Source of the DNA: Psychroflexus sp.
Lineage (GTDB): Bacteria; Bacteroidota; Bacteroidia; Flavobacteriales; Flavobacteriaceae
Length of the DNA stretch: 6,168 nucleotides
NCBI GenBank assembly: GCA_007116535.1
Contig: SKIG01000010.1
Location: forward strand, 1 to 6,168
Direction of reading: 5' to 3'
Made by a program: the position numbers and the translations under genes. How positions within the stretch are numbered: the first letter of the stretch is position 1; every line of letters begins with the position of its first letter. The notes under the pieces were generated by a model. It ran no database searches. It saw only the letters and a program-made list of their open reading frames with translations, and was not told where the DNA came from. This document shows positions 6,062 through 6,168 of this stretch, piece by piece.

Positions 6062-6168
6062 TTATTCAATTAAGCTTTTAATTCTCTTTTTACTTTACCA
6101 AGTCTTGATATTTTTTCACGTTTATAAGCATGATGAGATTTATTGTTAAATTCTTCTGTATACACAAC
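6062..6168 (-). pseudogene. 3' end of a small GIY-YIG endonuclease-like gene, frame-damaged (5' end outside window)
   Basis: Reading the minus strand from the right edge gives VVYTEEFNNKSHHAYKREK, which resembles the conserved C-terminal half of short (about 80-100 residue) GIY-YIG domain proteins common in Flavobacteriia (pattern VYTE.F..KSEA..REK.IK.W). In that frame the end becomes ISRLGKVKRELKA with a stop at 6072-6070. If one base is restored in the A6 run (6116-6111), the family ending returns as IKTW-stop-SKKRIKSLIE and then TAA at 6064-6062, but with TAA (6097-6095) where Lys is expected. So I infer one single-base deletion plus one nonsense change. GIY-YIG proteins are metal-dependent endonucleases; the catalytic N-terminus (GIY, YVG) is not in the window, so activity cannot be judged. 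The assignment rests on about 35 residues and is moderate. Too short to be certain, and a genuine divergent tail is possible. Confidence 0.6.

Noticed and set aside
5943..6149. Plus-strand open frame of 68 codons
   Set aside because: It reads through the 20-bp palindrome (PIAIGIG) and lies antisense to the GIY-YIG remnant; its hydrophobic tail is simply AT-rich sequence in translation.
1..6168. CRISPR array, tRNA or rRNA gene, prophage or defence genes
   Set aside because: No regularly spaced direct repeats, no cloverleaf or rRNA-like stretch, and no such protein families were seen on either strand.

Overview
The window looks like a chromosomal piece of an AT-rich member of the Bacteroidota, most likely Flavobacteriaceae. 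The PheT and UvrA wording is flavobacterial. The two clean promoters carry the Bacteroidota -7 element TAnnTTTG. No gene start has a Shine-Dalgarno sequence. The genes are core housekeeping genes. I see no phage, CRISPR array, transposase or defence locus, and no convincing new multi-gene system.

Layout: (1) 1-1959, plus strand: the 3' four-fifths of pheT (phenylalanyl-tRNA synthetase beta chain), entering from the left edge and interrupted by two in-frame stop codons at 1294-1302. (2) 1980-2009: a symmetrical hairpin with A7 and T7 flanks, serving as a terminator for both converging transcription units. (3) 2027-2836, minus strand: an intact small MscS-type mechanosensitive channel with its own promoter. 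(4) 2888-5671, minus strand: full-length uvrA (nucleotide excision repair damage sensor, 928 codons) interrupted by one in-frame TGA at 4496-4498, and preceded by a promoter with the same octamer and spacing as that of mscS. (5) 5699-6061: no credible gene, but a 20-bp perfect palindrome and a TCGA hairpin motif resembling repeats scattered through flavobacterial genomes. (6) 6062-6168, minus strand: the degraded 3' end of what looks like a small GIY-YIG endonuclease gene running off the right edge.

The most notable thing is the damage. Three of the four genes have broken reading frames. In pheT and uvrA the frame does not shift: conserved codons are replaced by stops in place, and in both cases a T run on the plus strand is extended over what should be G (or GG plus a purine). 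PheT is essential in known bacteria and the rest of both proteins is well conserved, so a base-calling or consensus artefact, or very recent mutation, is more likely than old decay. Only reads or re-sequencing can decide this.

The genes do not form one pathway: pheT serves translation, uvrA DNA repair, and mscS osmotic protection. uvrA and mscS lie head to tail with a 51-base gap and may be partly co-transcribed.
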